DNA of 64,000 bases from CAJBVG01 sp943372995 (GTDB taxonomy: Bacteria; Bacteroidota; Bacteroidia; Sphingobacteriales; Sphingobacteriaceae), in NCBI GenBank assembly GCA_943372995.1, contig CALSAQ010000003.1, positions 372,001-436,000 on the forward strand, written 5' to 3'. Below are positions 9,046 to 18,423 of this stretch, one piece after another; position 1 is the first letter of the stretch, and each line of letters begins with the position of its first letter. Below the pieces are notes generated by a model that was not told the origin of the DNA, searched no databases, and saw only the letters and a list, made by a program, of their open reading frames with translations. A program made the position numbers and the translations under genes.

Positions 9046-9897
9046 ATGAAAAATTATTTATCACTGATAAAATTTAGTCATACCATTTTTGCCTTACCGT
9101 TTGCCATCATTGGTTTTTTCTTAGGGCTCTCATCTAGTAATACATCATTCGAACTAAAATTATTTCTTCTGATGTTAGTTTGCATGGTTACTGCTAGAAG
9201 TGCAGCTATGGCCTTTAACCGTTATATCGATAGAGATATTGATATACAAAACCCAAGAACCAAAAACAGAGAAATACCTGCAGGAATAGTTAAAGCAAAT
9301 ACAGCATTATTCTATGTTATCTTTAACAGTATTGTTTTTATTGCTTCTACATATTTTATCAACCCTATTTGTTTTTATTTATCACCCGTAGCGTTATTTG
9401 TTATTCTTGCCTATAGCTACACAAAGAGATTTACAGCACTTTGTCATTTTGTATTAGGTTTAGGACTATCATTAGCACCAATAGGAGCTTACTTAGTAGT
9501 TACAGGTGAATTCGCATTAACACCAATATTGTTTTCTTTATCGGTATTAACATGGGTAAGTGGATTTGATATTATTTATGCATTACAAGATGAAGAGTTC
9601 GATAAGTCTTTATCCTTGCATTCTATTCCTAGCAAAATAGGTACTAAAAATGCATTAAATCTCTCTAGCATACTTCATGTTTTTTCTGCGAGTTTTGTAA
9701 TTATTCCAGGTATTTTAGAATCTTTCTCTTGGATGTATTGGATTGGGGTAGCAATTTTTTGTGGAATGCTTGTTTACCAACACCGACTCGTAAAACCAAA
9801 CGACTTAAGTAAAGTGAATTTAGCATTTATGACCACCAATGGTATCGCTAGTATTTTCTTTGCAGCATTTTTCTTAATTGATTATTTCTTTGTTTAA
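9046..9897 (+). CDS. ubiA: UbiA-family prenyltransferase
   Basis: The 283-residue membrane protein has about eight to nine helices and both Asp-rich motifs of the superfamily: NRYIDRDID (58-66) and the second loop DEEFDKSLSLHSIP near residue 185. These bind Mg-prenyl diphosphate and prenylate an aromatic acceptor. The sequence resembles proteins annotated as 4-hydroxybenzoate polyprenyltransferase. In menaquinone-using Bacteroidota this may instead be MqnP of the futalosine pathway. No other quinone gene is in the window to decide. Confidence 0.85.
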   Translation: MKNYLSLIKFSHTIFALPFAIIGFFLGLSSSNTSFELKLFLLMLVCMVTARSAAMAFNRYIDRDIDIQNPRTKNREIPAGIVKANTALFYVIFNSIVFIASTYFINPICFYLSPVALFVILAYSYTKRFTALCHFVLGLGLSLAPIGAYLVVTGEFALTPILFSLSVLTWVSGFDIIYALQDEEFDKSLSLHSIPSKIGTKNALNLSSILHVFSASFVIIPGILESFSWMYWIGVAIFCGMLVYQHRLVKPNDLSKVNLAFMTTNGIASIFFAAFFLIDYFFV

Positions 9898-9909
9898 TTT
9901 CTTATTAAC

Positions 9910-11628
9910 ATGTATTCTTTAGATAAACTTAAAAGATTTTTCTTACCCGAAACCCTTGATATTACTTGGGAAAACCTACTCCCCTATTTTCAGAAATTAG
10001 AAAGTAGAAATTTAAATACAATAGATGAATTACATCAATGGCTAAAAGATAGAAGCGAATTAGAAGCCGTACTAGAAGAAGATTTTGCATGGAGGTACAT
10101 CCGAATGACATGTGATACTACAAATGAAAAGTATCAACAAGATTTTGAGTATTTCGCTACTCAGATTGAACCACAGTTAGCCGATTGGACCAACACACTC
10201 AACGAGAAATTTTTATCTAATTCTCTCCTTGATAAATTAGATCAAAAAAAATACGGAATTTATATTCGTTCATTAAAAAATCAATTTGAATTGTTCAGAA
10301 AAGAAAATATTCCACTATTCACTGAACTACAAATTGAACAACAAAAATACGGAAGCATTGCTGGCGCTATGAGTATAGAGTACAATGGTAAAGAGTATAC
10401 TTTAGAACAAGCAGCAAATTTTATTAAAAGTACAAACAGAGAAGTTCGGAAAGAAGTTTATGAACTTATTCAGAAAAGACGCTTAGCTGATAAAAACACT
10501 TTAGATGATTTATTTACTAAGCTCATTAGCATAAGGCATCAAGTAGCCTTAAATGCAGGGTTCGAAAATTTCAGGGATTATATGTTCAGATCGTTGGGTA
10601 GATTCGATTACACTGCCGACGATTGTTTTAAATTTCATGAAGCGATAGAAAAAGAATTAGTGCCATTATTTAAAGAATTTGCAATAGAACGTGCTAAAAA
10701 ATTAAACTTAGAAGTTCTGAAACCTTTCGATTCTGAAGTAGATGCAAGCGGGAAAGAAGCATTAAAACCATTTGACGGGGGGCAAGAATTACTTGATAAA
10801 AGCATTGCATGTTTCAGTAAAATCCATCCATATTTTGGCGAAAAACTAGCTACCATGAAAGAGCATCAGCTTATCGATTTAGAATCGAGAGCAGGTAAGG
10901 CTCCAGGAGGATATAACTATCCTTTAGCAGAATCAGGGGCACCATTTATTTTTATGAATGCAGCTAATGCAATGCGCGATTTAACAACCATGGTGCACGA
11001 AGGTGGTCATGCTGTACATACTTTTTTATCGAATTCATTAGAATTAAACGATTTCAAGAGAGTTCCCTCTGAAGTAGCTGAAGTAGCTTCAATGAGTATG
11101 GAATTAATTAGCATGGATGCATGGGATGTATTTTTCAACTCCACAGACGATTTAATAAGAGCTAAAGAAGAACAACTAAAAGATAGTTTAAAAACCTTAC
11201 CATGGGTAGCCACTATAGATGCCTTTCAACATTGGATTTATACTCATCCCAACCATACACACGAAGAAAGAAGTATTGCATGGGAGAATTGTTTTAATCG
11301 TTTTGGAGCAAACTTTGTGAATTGGGATGGCTATGAACACTTCAAATTAAATTTATGGCAAAAGCAATTGCATTTATTTGAAGTACCTTTTTATTATATC
11401 GAATATGCCATCGCACAATTAGCTGCTATTGCTATATACAAAAACTTCAAAAAAGACCCTTCAAAAGCAATTTCACAATACATGAGTGCCCTAGAATTAG
11501 GATATACTAAATCCATCCCCGAAATCTATGAAGCCGCGGGGATTAAATTCGATTTTTCAGTAGAATACATCCATTCTTTAGTTGAATTTATGAAAGATGA
11601 GCTTTCAAATTTGAAGCAAAAGAATTAA
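9910..11628 (+). CDS. pepF: M3 family oligoendopeptidase (PepF-like)
   Basis: The 572-residue zinc peptidase carries the HEGGH metal site (about residues 363-367) in TTMVHEGGHAVHTF, with a downstream glutamate (SEVAEVASMSMEL) as the third ligand. The helical N-terminal half and length fit oligoendopeptidase F and related M3B enzymes. There is no signal peptide, so it should act in the cytoplasm on short peptides. It follows the UbiA gene by 12 nt. Confidence 0.92.
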   Translation: MYSLDKLKRFFLPETLDITWENLLPYFQKLESRNLNTIDELHQWLKDRSELEAVLEEDFAWRYIRMTCDTTNEKYQQDFEYFATQIEPQLADWTNTLNEKFLSNSLLDKLDQKKYGIYIRSLKNQFELFRKENIPLFTELQIEQQKYGSIAGAMSIEYNGKEYTLEQAANFIKSTNREVRKEVYELIQKRRLADKNTLDDLFTKLISIRHQVALNAGFENFRDYMFRSLGRFDYTADDCFKFHEAIEKELVPLFKEFAIERAKKLNLEVLKPFDSEVDASGKEALKPFDGGQELLDKSIACFSKIHPYFGEKLATMKEHQLIDLESRAGKAPGGYNYPLAESGAPFIFMNAANAMRDLTTMVHEGGHAVHTFLSNSLELNDFKRVPSEVAEVASMSMELISMDAWDVFFNSTDDLIRAKEEQLKDSLKTLPWVATIDAFQHWIYTHPNHTHEERSIAWENCFNRFGANFVNWDGYEHFKLNLWQKQLHLFEVPFYYIEYAIAQLAAIAIYKNFKKDPSKAISQYMSALELGYTKSIPEIYEAAGIKFDFSVEYIHSLVEFMKDELSNLKQKN

Positions 11629-11633
11629 AAACC

Positions 11634-11641
11634 TATTTTTG
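11634..11641 (+). promoter_or_regulatory. -7 element of the GT2 gene, near-leaderless
   Basis: TATTTTTG ends 4 nt before the ATG at 11646, just after the pepF stop codon. Confidence 0.55.
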
Positions 11642-11645
11642 AGCC

Positions 11646-12389
11646 ATGTTTAACGGAAAGAAAGTAATCGTTGTGTTGCCAGCTTATAATGCAGCAGCCA
11701 CTTTAGAAATCACTTACAATGAAATCCCGATGGATATTGTTGATGATGTGATTTTAGTTGATGATGCCAGTAAAGACAACACTTCAGAACTTGCAAAAAG
11801 CATAGGCATTAAACATGTTATTCGTCACGAAAAAAACAAAGGCTACGGTGGGAATCAAAAAACGTGTTACGACAAAGCATTGGAGTTAGGTGCGGATATA
11901 GTAATCATGCTTCACCCCGATTATCAATACACTCCAAAATTAATTACTGCCATGACTAGCATTATTGGTAACGATTTGTATCATGTAGTGTTTGGTTCGA
12001 GGATATTAGGAAAAGGTGCACTTAAAGGTGGTATGCCATTGTATAAATATATTGCAAACAGGATACTCACCCTAACTCAAAATATTTTAATGAATCAAAA
12101 ACTTTCTGAATACCACACAGGGTATAGAGCGTTTTCGAAAACAGTATTAAAAAGTATTAACTACCATCATAACTCCGACGATTTCGTATTCGACAATCAG
12201 ATGATTGCACAAATATGTTTCAAAGGATTCGACATCGCAGAAGTTACTTGCCCTACAAAATACTTCGAAGAAGCTTCGTCTATCAATTTCAGAAGAAGTA
12301 GTATCTATGGCTTAGGCGTATTGTCTGTTTCTTTTGGATATTTCTTAGAGAAGTTAGGGATAGGAAAGAGAAAAATTTATAAGTCTTAA
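11646..12389 (+). CDS. Family 2 glycosyltransferase (polyprenol-phosphate sugar transferase-like)
   Basis: The 247-residue GT-A fold enzyme has the nucleotide-sugar site VVLPAYNAA, the VDDAS motif (38-42) and a later HPDYQYTP metal/acceptor loop. Size and motifs resemble dolichyl/undecaprenyl-phosphate mannosyl- or glucosyl-transferases. It lacks the C-terminal membrane helices of DPMS-type members. The stop codon TAA is itself part of a TARYTCG repeat array that forms an inverted repeat. Confidence 0.88.
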   Translation: MFNGKKVIVVLPAYNAAATLEITYNEIPMDIVDDVILVDDASKDNTSELAKSIGIKHVIRHEKNKGYGGNQKTCYDKALELGADIVIMLHPDYQYTPKLITAMTSIIGNDLYHVVFGSRILGKGALKGGMPLYKYIANRILTLTQNILMNQKLSEYHTGYRAFSKTVLKSINYHHNSDDFVFDNQMIAQICFKGFDIAEVTCPTKYFEEASSINFRRSSIYGLGVLSVSFGYFLEKLGIGKRKIYKS

Positions 12390-12459
12390 CTCGTAGCTCG
12401 TAGTTCGTAAATGGTAAAACTAATTTATACTATCGAAATACGAGCTACGAGTTACGAAA
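12387..12459. repeat. TARYTCG heptamer array with 15-bp inverted repeat
   Basis: Words TAACTCG, TAGCTCG, TAGTTCG start at the stop codon of the GT2 gene. An exact 15-bp inverted repeat (AACTCGTAGCTCGTA, 12388-12402 against 12439-12453) encloses a 36-nt loop. This is a strong candidate 3' hairpin and belongs to the same TRR-word class as the other arrays in the window. Confidence 0.8.
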
Positions 12460-12465
12460 TAGGAA

Positions 12466-12499
12466 TAAAAAAAGCCCAGTTAAATTTCTCTAACCAGGC
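12466..12499 (-). terminator. Terminator of the SusCD operon
   Basis: On the minus strand, a GC-rich stem with a small internal mismatch (GCCTGGTTA / TAACTGGGC, 12474-12499) is followed by a run of seven T. It lies 27 nt after the last gene of the operon. Confidence 0.7.
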
Positions 12500-12526
12500 A
12501 ATTTACTACAAACACTAAGCTTCTTT

Positions 12527-13399
12527 TTATGGGCAGCCTGCTTTAAACTTTATACGTTGATCAATTTGATCAGCGCCACTAGCCCAGGCTCTTTTACGAA
12601 TTGTTAATTCAATTTCTGTTAATGTCCAACCTGCAGGTATATTTAAAAATTTATCTACAGAACTCATGTAAATTTTAAACTTACCTGAAGCATCTTTTTT
12701 CATGGTTAGTTTTGGGTTATTCTGCAATTGCAAAAATTTTGAAGGTTCAATAGTTGCTGTAACACCACCAGTATCTTCTATCGTAGCTTTAATATATAAT
12801 AAGGCATCTCCATCTGCAAGATTTTGCATAGTTGCTTTTTTCTCAATGGCATTATCATAAATAATGGCTAAAAATTTGTCTTGTAATATGGTTGTAGGGA
12901 AAGGATATAGAGTACCTTTATCTGTTTTTGGGGCATTTACAGCTAACACAAAATCGGTCGACTTAATATCAGGAGCTCCATAGCCACCACCATTTTTAGG
13001 TTTTACTAAGAAATTAATTCCTTTTTCATAAACCGTAGCCGCTGGCACTTCGTAAAATTCGGTTGGAATCATTTCATAATAATACACATTAGGACCTTTT
13101 GTATCGTCCTTAGTCATTTTTAATAATTCGTTAGAATTTTGCCAAGGTTTTTCTCCTTCTCCATTTACTTTTGGCGATCCTACACCAAATTCAAAAGGCG
13201 ACCATGTCCAAATATAAAACGGACCTGGATCTGCCAGTAATAGTTGATTATGTTCTAAAGACTTATCTAACTTATCTAAGTCTACATATAAACGAACACT
13301 TTTTGTTACATCGGTAGGGTCTGGATCTATCCATGCGATTTGTGCAGATACAGATTTGACACTAATGAGTAATAATATTGCGAGTACTATCTTTTTCAT
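12527..13399 (-). CDS. Secreted DUF4961-like protein of the starch locus
   Basis: The 290-residue protein has a signal peptide (cleavage near VSAQ, about 20). It has no lipobox and no catalytic motif. The pattern of its first 150 residues (DPDPTDVTKSVRLYVD, a Trp-rich stretch, then FYEVPAATVYEKGINFLVKPK) parallels the N-terminal domain of the GH13 amylase at the head of the same operon (DPAFATQNDQVTIYYD, FYAVPAGEKVLKLAFVFRN). It is therefore probably a glycan-binding SusE/F-like accessory; the DUF4961 name is from memory of similar loci. Last gene of the operon. Confidence 0.65.
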   Translation of the reverse strand: MKKIVLAILLLISVKSVSAQIAWIDPDPTDVTKSVRLYVDLDKLDKSLEHNQLLLADPGPFYIWTWSPFEFGVGSPKVNGEGEKPWQNSNELLKMTKDDTKGPNVYYYEMIPTEFYEVPAATVYEKGINFLVKPKNGGGYGAPDIKSTDFVLAVNAPKTDKGTLYPFPTTILQDKFLAIIYDNAIEKKATMQNLADGDALLYIKATIEDTGGVTATIEPSKFLQLQNNPKLTMKKDASGKFKIYMSSVDKFLNIPAGWTLTEIELTIRKRAWASGADQIDQRIKFKAGCP

Positions 13400-13411
13400 A
13401 TCGAAGGGTTT

Positions 13412-13918
13412 TTAATTACTTACTCTGTTTAATACTAAATCGTATGAATAAACAGTTTTTCCATCTGAACAATTTACAGGTTTACTTATTTGGAGAGTTT
13501 TATCAAAGCTTCTAATAGGGGCTAAAAGATTCAACTCAGATATTGGAGTTTTATCATTCGTCATGATAATTACTTTCGTCGGAAAATTATTATCATCGAA
13601 TCTCCATCTTCCATTATCAATATCAAATAGGTTTAGAGTGAGGCCTGTAGTATCGCAAGTAAACAGGGTATCTTCACCTAAAATACTAAAAGTAATATTA
13701 GGCAATCCCGTACCACTTGTGTAATAGTCGGTCATGTCCATTTTTTCTTCAATGATTCCTGCTTTATCGTTTACAAAGAATGTTGATAGTACCCATTTAG
13801 AAGTTAAGCCATCTAGCTTACTAGCAGGAAGACCAATATCTTCGTATTCTTTTTTACAAGCATTAATTGTAATTGCTAACATTGCAAGAACAACTAATAT
13901 TTTCTTTTCTATTTTCAT
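13412..13918 (-). CDS. DUF5004-like lipoprotein of the starch locus
   Basis: The 168-residue product has a lipoprotein signal with lipobox AITINAC (Cys at about 21), so it should be lipid-anchored, probably at the outer membrane. The mature part is a lipocalin-like beta sheet (KWVLSTFFV, GRWRFDDNNFP) resembling DUF5004 proteins that sit next to DUF4961 genes in SusCD loci. Its position between susD and the DUF4961-like gene suggests a SusE-like accessory. No enzymatic motif is seen. Confidence 0.65.
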   Translation of the reverse strand: MKIEKKILVVLAMLAITINACKKEYEDIGLPASKLDGLTSKWVLSTFFVNDKAGIIEEKMDMTDYYTSGTGLPNITFSILGEDTLFTCDTTGLTLNLFDIDNGRWRFDDNNFPTKVIIMTNDKTPISELNLLAPIRSFDKTLQISKPVNCSDGKTVYSYDLVLNRVSN

Positions 13919-13929
13919 TTAATATCTTT

Positions 13930-13964
13930 TATATAAATTCTAAAATCTAAATTCTAAATTCTAG
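13930..13964 (-). repeat. TAGAATT heptamer array after susD
   Basis: Read on the coding (minus) strand, the susD stop TAA and one C are followed by TAGAATT, TAGAATT, TAGATTT, TAGAATT. These fill the spacer to the next operon gene. The array is AT-only and has no inverted arm. Confidence 0.75.
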
Positions 13965-15380
13965 TTAATTGCATCCTCCACTAGGGTTAAACACAAATAC
14001 ACCAGACTTCTCATTACTTGGGAATTGAAATACTAATCCATTACAATCCCAACTCGATCCTCTTATTGTCGCAGTTCTGTTGTAATATGCTGCAATTCTT
14101 TTACTATTGCTTAGACGATCTCCTTCCGAAAACAATTCCTTTCTTCTTTCCAATAAAACAGTAGATAAAATAGTAGCTGCATCGCTATTCAAAGCTAATG
14201 CTTTGTTAGGATTGGTTGGATATGCTCTATTGATAATTTGATTAATATCATTTACCGCTTGAGGTAAGTCAGTTCCTAATCGAGCTAATGCTTCAGCTCT
14301 AGTTAATAAAAGTTGAGTTAGGGTAATTGATGGTGTACCGAAATAAATATCATCATATTTTTTTACACCATAAAATTCCGTGGCTTTATCCTTATTGTAT
14401 ATATCAACCAATTTTCCTCTTTCATCGGTTGAATCAGAAGTAATAAGGGTATATAATTCTTTTGTAATAGATAAATTAGGTTGTATAGAACCACTAACCC
14501 TATACGCTCCAGTTAAATCCCCTCCTCTATTATCACCAATACCGGGGCTAGCAAAAGCAAATATAAATTCTGAGTTTTTAGCTGTTGGCGTACAATTCCC
14601 TGAATAGAATCTGTCAATAGAATCGCTCAAGGTAAATCTTCCTGAATTAATTACTTCGTTTAACAAAGGTAGTGCAGAAGTTAAATCATTTCTTTGAAAA
14701 AGCACCAATGCTTTTAAGGCTTTTGCAGCATCTATATCTGCGTATACTCCATTAGTCGCAGGTAAATTGGCAATAGCATAATCTAAATCTTCTAAAATAA
14801 AATCATACCCTTCTTTCACTGTTGAACGAGCTATAGGTTGAATCGACACCTCTTTTCTAAGTACTATTCCTAAATGGCTGTCATCTGAAGTATAACCTGA
14901 GGGTTGAGCCCATAATTGCATTACTTTGAAATGAGCCCAAGCTCGTAAAAATTTCGCTTCAGCTTTTGTTCTATTTTTTTGCTCTTCTGTTAATCCCGCT
15001 ACTTGGGGAAATAAACTTTCGATTGTATTTACTCTATAGACAATGCGATAAAAATCTGTATATAGGCTAATTATATCTGAATTAAAAATGGTAGTTGCTC
15101 TATCGTAGGCTTCTGTTCTAAAAGTACCTCCATCATTATAGGGTTTAACTAAATCGTCGCCAGGTAAGTCGGCAAATATTTGGTAAGTTCCATCGTTTAC
15201 ATCTCCAGCCACATCATAAGCAGACAGTAAGAACGCCTGTAATTGTTGTGGTGTCGATACTGCCTCGTCTACTAAATACAAACTATCTTGATCAACCTCT
15301 AATTGTTTCTCACAACTGCTAAACAAAACCGCAGAAATGGTGATAGTTGTTATGCTGATATATTTTTTAACTATTTTCAT
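13965..15380 (-). CDS. susD: SusD/RagB family glycan-binding lipoprotein
   Basis: The 471-residue protein has a lipobox (AVLFSSC, Cys about 23), followed by the TPR-like helices of SusD (KAEAKFLRAWAHFKVMQLWAQPSGY; LLTRAEALARLG; ERRKELFSEGDRLSN). It forms the lid of the SusC barrel and binds the oligosaccharide at the cell surface. It lies 10 nt after susC. The genes for an amylase upstream and binding accessories downstream point to starch or maltodextrin as substrate. Confidence 0.95.
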   Translation of the reverse strand: MKIVKKYISITTITISAVLFSSCEKQLEVDQDSLYLVDEAVSTPQQLQAFLLSAYDVAGDVNDGTYQIFADLPGDDLVKPYNDGGTFRTEAYDRATTIFNSDIISLYTDFYRIVYRVNTIESLFPQVAGLTEEQKNRTKAEAKFLRAWAHFKVMQLWAQPSGYTSDDSHLGIVLRKEVSIQPIARSTVKEGYDFILEDLDYAIANLPATNGVYADIDAAKALKALVLFQRNDLTSALPLLNEVINSGRFTLSDSIDRFYSGNCTPTAKNSEFIFAFASPGIGDNRGGDLTGAYRVSGSIQPNLSITKELYTLITSDSTDERGKLVDIYNKDKATEFYGVKKYDDIYFGTPSITLTQLLLTRAEALARLGTDLPQAVNDINQIINRAYPTNPNKALALNSDAATILSTVLLERRKELFSEGDRLSNSKRIAAYYNRTATIRGSSWDCNGLVFQFPSNEKSGVFVFNPSGGCN

Positions 15381-15390
15381 GTGCTTCTAC

Positions 15391-18300
15391 TTAAAAAGTT
15401 ACACTTAATTGTAAACTATAGGTTTTCTCTTGAGGAGGAGTTAAGTAAGTAATACTCGAACTCATATTTCTATCCGCTGGGTTCTCAAAATCACGTGCTA
15501 CTTCTGGATCCAAGCCTGGGTATTTAGTAAAGGTTAATAAATTTGTACCTATAAAAGATATTCTAGCAGAAGAAATTTTCAACTTAGTCAATTGTGCTTT
15601 AGGAATTCTATATCCAATAGTCACATTTCTTAAACGTGCAAATGTACCATCGTGAAGCCACATATCTGTATTGATCCATGGTGTACCAGAACCGTATGTT
15701 TTATTTTCAAGAGTTAGTATCGGAAATGCCGCCACATCACCTGGTTGTTGCCAACGATCAAATAAATCAGTACGCATATTCCAATCGGTAACTACACCCA
15801 ATTGACGTTTAGCCGAAGACTCGTAAATATCTCCGCCCAAAACAAAATTAAACAAAATGCTTAAGTCCCAATTTTTATAACTGAACGTATTGTTTAATCC
15901 TCCAATGGCTTCAGGCAAAACATCACCTACAACCACTCGGTCATTGGGATTCCATTCATATGTTTGATTCCCATTGATATCTAAATACACAGGTCTACCT
16001 GTATTAGCATCTATGTGCGAGAAACGAACAAGATAATTTGTACCAATTGGACTTCCCACTTGAATTCTAGTATCATTCGTTCCACCACCTACTGCTTCTG
16101 AAGAATATAAACCAGTACTCAAAACTTCATTATAATTTCTTGCAATGTTAAAATTGGTAGTCCATTTAAATTCTTTATCAATATTTCTCGAAGTAATCGA
16201 AAATTCTATCCCTTCATTCAATACATCTCCAACATTAGCAATATATTTTTCAAAACCAACTGAGGCTGGCAAGCTTAAATCCATAAGCACATCTTTAGAA
16301 TTACGAACATAATACTCTGCTGTTAATAGGATACGATCATTAATAAAACCAATATCCAATCCTATATTTTTAGTCCAAGAGGTTTCCCATCTTAAATCAT
16401 CATTCCCTAATTGAGTAGGATAAGTGATTGGATTTCCATTATAACCAGTATTATTATTTTCCCAAATATAAAATCTAGAGTTTTCGGGAATATTTGCATT
16501 TCCGCTTTTACCTATACTTCCTCTTATTTTAAGCATACTAATTACTGGGTAATTTGCCATAAAGCCTTGTTCTGTTAAGAGCCATGATGCTGAAAATGCT
16601 GGGAAAAAGCCAAAGGCATAATTTTTTCCAAATCTCGATGAACCATCCACACGTAAAGTTGCTTCAACAAAAATTTTGTTCTTATATCCATAACTTGCAC
16701 GTGAGAACATCGAGTTAAATTTCCACTCACTTTTTTCGCGAGTCAATAAATTATATGAATACAATACAGAGTCTTCTATTTTGGCATCTGGGTTATAAAA
16801 TCCATCTGACATATTCGTAGCATTATGTCCTCTGCGATGTGAAACTGAACGTTGATACTCATATCCAGCCATAATTTTTAATTTATGTTTGATAGGCAAT
16901 AGCACATCATATACTCCCTGAACAAATGTATTATAGTTTTTTACTGTACGAGTTCTTCTTTCAGCAAACCCTGCATGCGCAGTATTCAAATTAAATTCTT
17001 TGTCCTGATATTCATCATCATTAATAAGCATGTAATCTAAATTTGCATTCACATTGAAGCTTAACTGATCGTTTACACGAATATCGAATTGAGCTCCGTT
17101 AATAGTTCTATCCTCTACAGTTTTCCATTTTTTATGCAATTGAGCAATCATCGGATTATCACCACCTCTCCAAAGTGTTCCATCAGGATTATAAACAGGA
17201 TAAATTGGTAAAGCTGTAGACATCGCAGAACCCAATCCTCCAGACCATCCTGTGTTTACACGGTTATTCACGCCTTTCGACAAAGAAGTATTCAAAGCGA
17301 GTTTTAAAAATTTATTAAAACGATAATCTCCATTCAACCTAAATGCAGTTCTGTTATAACTATTCCCAACTAAATAACTTTCATTATTAGAGTAACTTAC
17401 ATTACCTAATATCGAGTACTTCTGGGCACCCTTCGAAACAGTTACATTATGTGATTGCTTAACACCGGTTTGAGTCATTAAATCCACCCAATTCGTATTT
17501 GTTTTTCTGGCATCGTCCCAAGAAATCCCTCCTTTTAATGGAGCTAATCCCACTCCTCCATCGTTCTCGTAAGCCTCTTGATACAATTGTAGATATTGTT
17601 CGTTGTTCAACATATTAGGCAATGCTGTTGCCTGTGAAGCACCTACAGATCCACTATAACTAACTTCAAATCCTTTCTTCGCTTTTTTCGTAGTAATTAA
17701 TATTACACCATTAGAACCTCTTGAACCGTAAATAGCATTCGCTGCAGCATCTTTCAATACATCTATAGATTCAATATCATCGGGGTTAATTGCTGCTAAT
17801 GGGTTTTGATTCATCCCACCATTATTTCCCAATAAAAAATAATCCTGAGTAATCGGAATTCCATCTACCACATATAAAGGATCTCCGCCCGCACTAATTG
17901 AGGAAATCCCTCTCACCCTGATTACTGCTGCTGAACCAGCAGCTCCACTACCTGTAGTTACCTGCACTCCTGGCAATTTAGCTTGCATCGCCGATTCAAA
18001 ACTTTGAACTGGCAAATCGTTAAGTTCTTTTGCTGAAATCCTAGAAATAGAACCCGTAACTTCTCTTTTGGTCTTTGTTCCGTAACCCACCACTACCACA
18101 TCTTCCAACTGCTTAGAATCTTCATTAATTGTAAATGTAAAACTCTGATCACCGGTAGTAGTCTGAACTTCTCTCACTATGGTTCTAAAACCAAGCATAG
18201 AAATTCTAAGCTTGTATTTCTTGTTTGCTTCCAATTTTCCAAATGAAAAATTCCCTAAAGCATCTGTAATAGTAGCCATGTTGGTGCCTTCTATTACTAC

Positions 18301-18414
18301 TCCTGCACCAATAATTGGTTCCTTTTTAGGATCCGTAACTTTACCCCGTATGCTTTGTGCAAATAAGGCTGAATTACAAAACAAGATGAAAAGTAAGAGT
18401 AGATTTCTCTTCAT
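15391..18414 (-). CDS. susC: SusC/RagA TonB-dependent outer-membrane transporter
   Basis: The 1007-residue protein contains a signal peptide (about 1-20), an N-terminal carboxypeptidase-D-like domain (IRGKVTDPKKEPIIGAGV), a TonB box region (VVVGYGTKTKREVTGSIS), a plug with ISAGGDPLYVVDGIP and IYGSRGSNGVILITTKK, then the barrel ending in an aromatic residue (SLQLSVTF). It imports oligosaccharides using TonB energy, with SusD. It starts 9 nt after the GH13 amylase gene and ends 10 nt before susD. Confidence 0.97.
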   Translation of the reverse strand: MKRNLLLLFILFCNSALFAQSIRGKVTDPKKEPIIGAGVVIEGTNMATITDALGNFSFGKLEANKKYKLRISMLGFRTIVREVQTTTGDQSFTFTINEDSKQLEDVVVVGYGTKTKREVTGSISRISAKELNDLPVQSFESAMQAKLPGVQVTTGSGAAGSAAVIRVRGISSISAGGDPLYVVDGIPITQDYFLLGNNGGMNQNPLAAINPDDIESIDVLKDAAANAIYGSRGSNGVILITTKKAKKGFEVSYSGSVGASQATALPNMLNNEQYLQLYQEAYENDGGVGLAPLKGGISWDDARKTNTNWVDLMTQTGVKQSHNVTVSKGAQKYSILGNVSYSNNESYLVGNSYNRTAFRLNGDYRFNKFLKLALNTSLSKGVNNRVNTGWSGGLGSAMSTALPIYPVYNPDGTLWRGGDNPMIAQLHKKWKTVEDRTINGAQFDIRVNDQLSFNVNANLDYMLINDDEYQDKEFNLNTAHAGFAERRTRTVKNYNTFVQGVYDVLLPIKHKLKIMAGYEYQRSVSHRRGHNATNMSDGFYNPDAKIEDSVLYSYNLLTREKSEWKFNSMFSRASYGYKNKIFVEATLRVDGSSRFGKNYAFGFFPAFSASWLLTEQGFMANYPVISMLKIRGSIGKSGNANIPENSRFYIWENNNTGYNGNPITYPTQLGNDDLRWETSWTKNIGLDIGFINDRILLTAEYYVRNSKDVLMDLSLPASVGFEKYIANVGDVLNEGIEFSITSRNIDKEFKWTTNFNIARNYNEVLSTGLYSSEAVGGGTNDTRIQVGSPIGTNYLVRFSHIDANTGRPVYLDINGNQTYEWNPNDRVVVGDVLPEAIGGLNNTFSYKNWDLSILFNFVLGGDIYESSAKRQLGVVTDWNMRTDLFDRWQQPGDVAAFPILTLENKTYGSGTPWINTDMWLHDGTFARLRNVTIGYRIPKAQLTKLKISSARISFIGTNLLTFTKYPGLDPEVARDFENPADRNMSSSITYLTPPQEKTYSLQLSVTF

Positions 18415-18423
18415 AATTATTAT

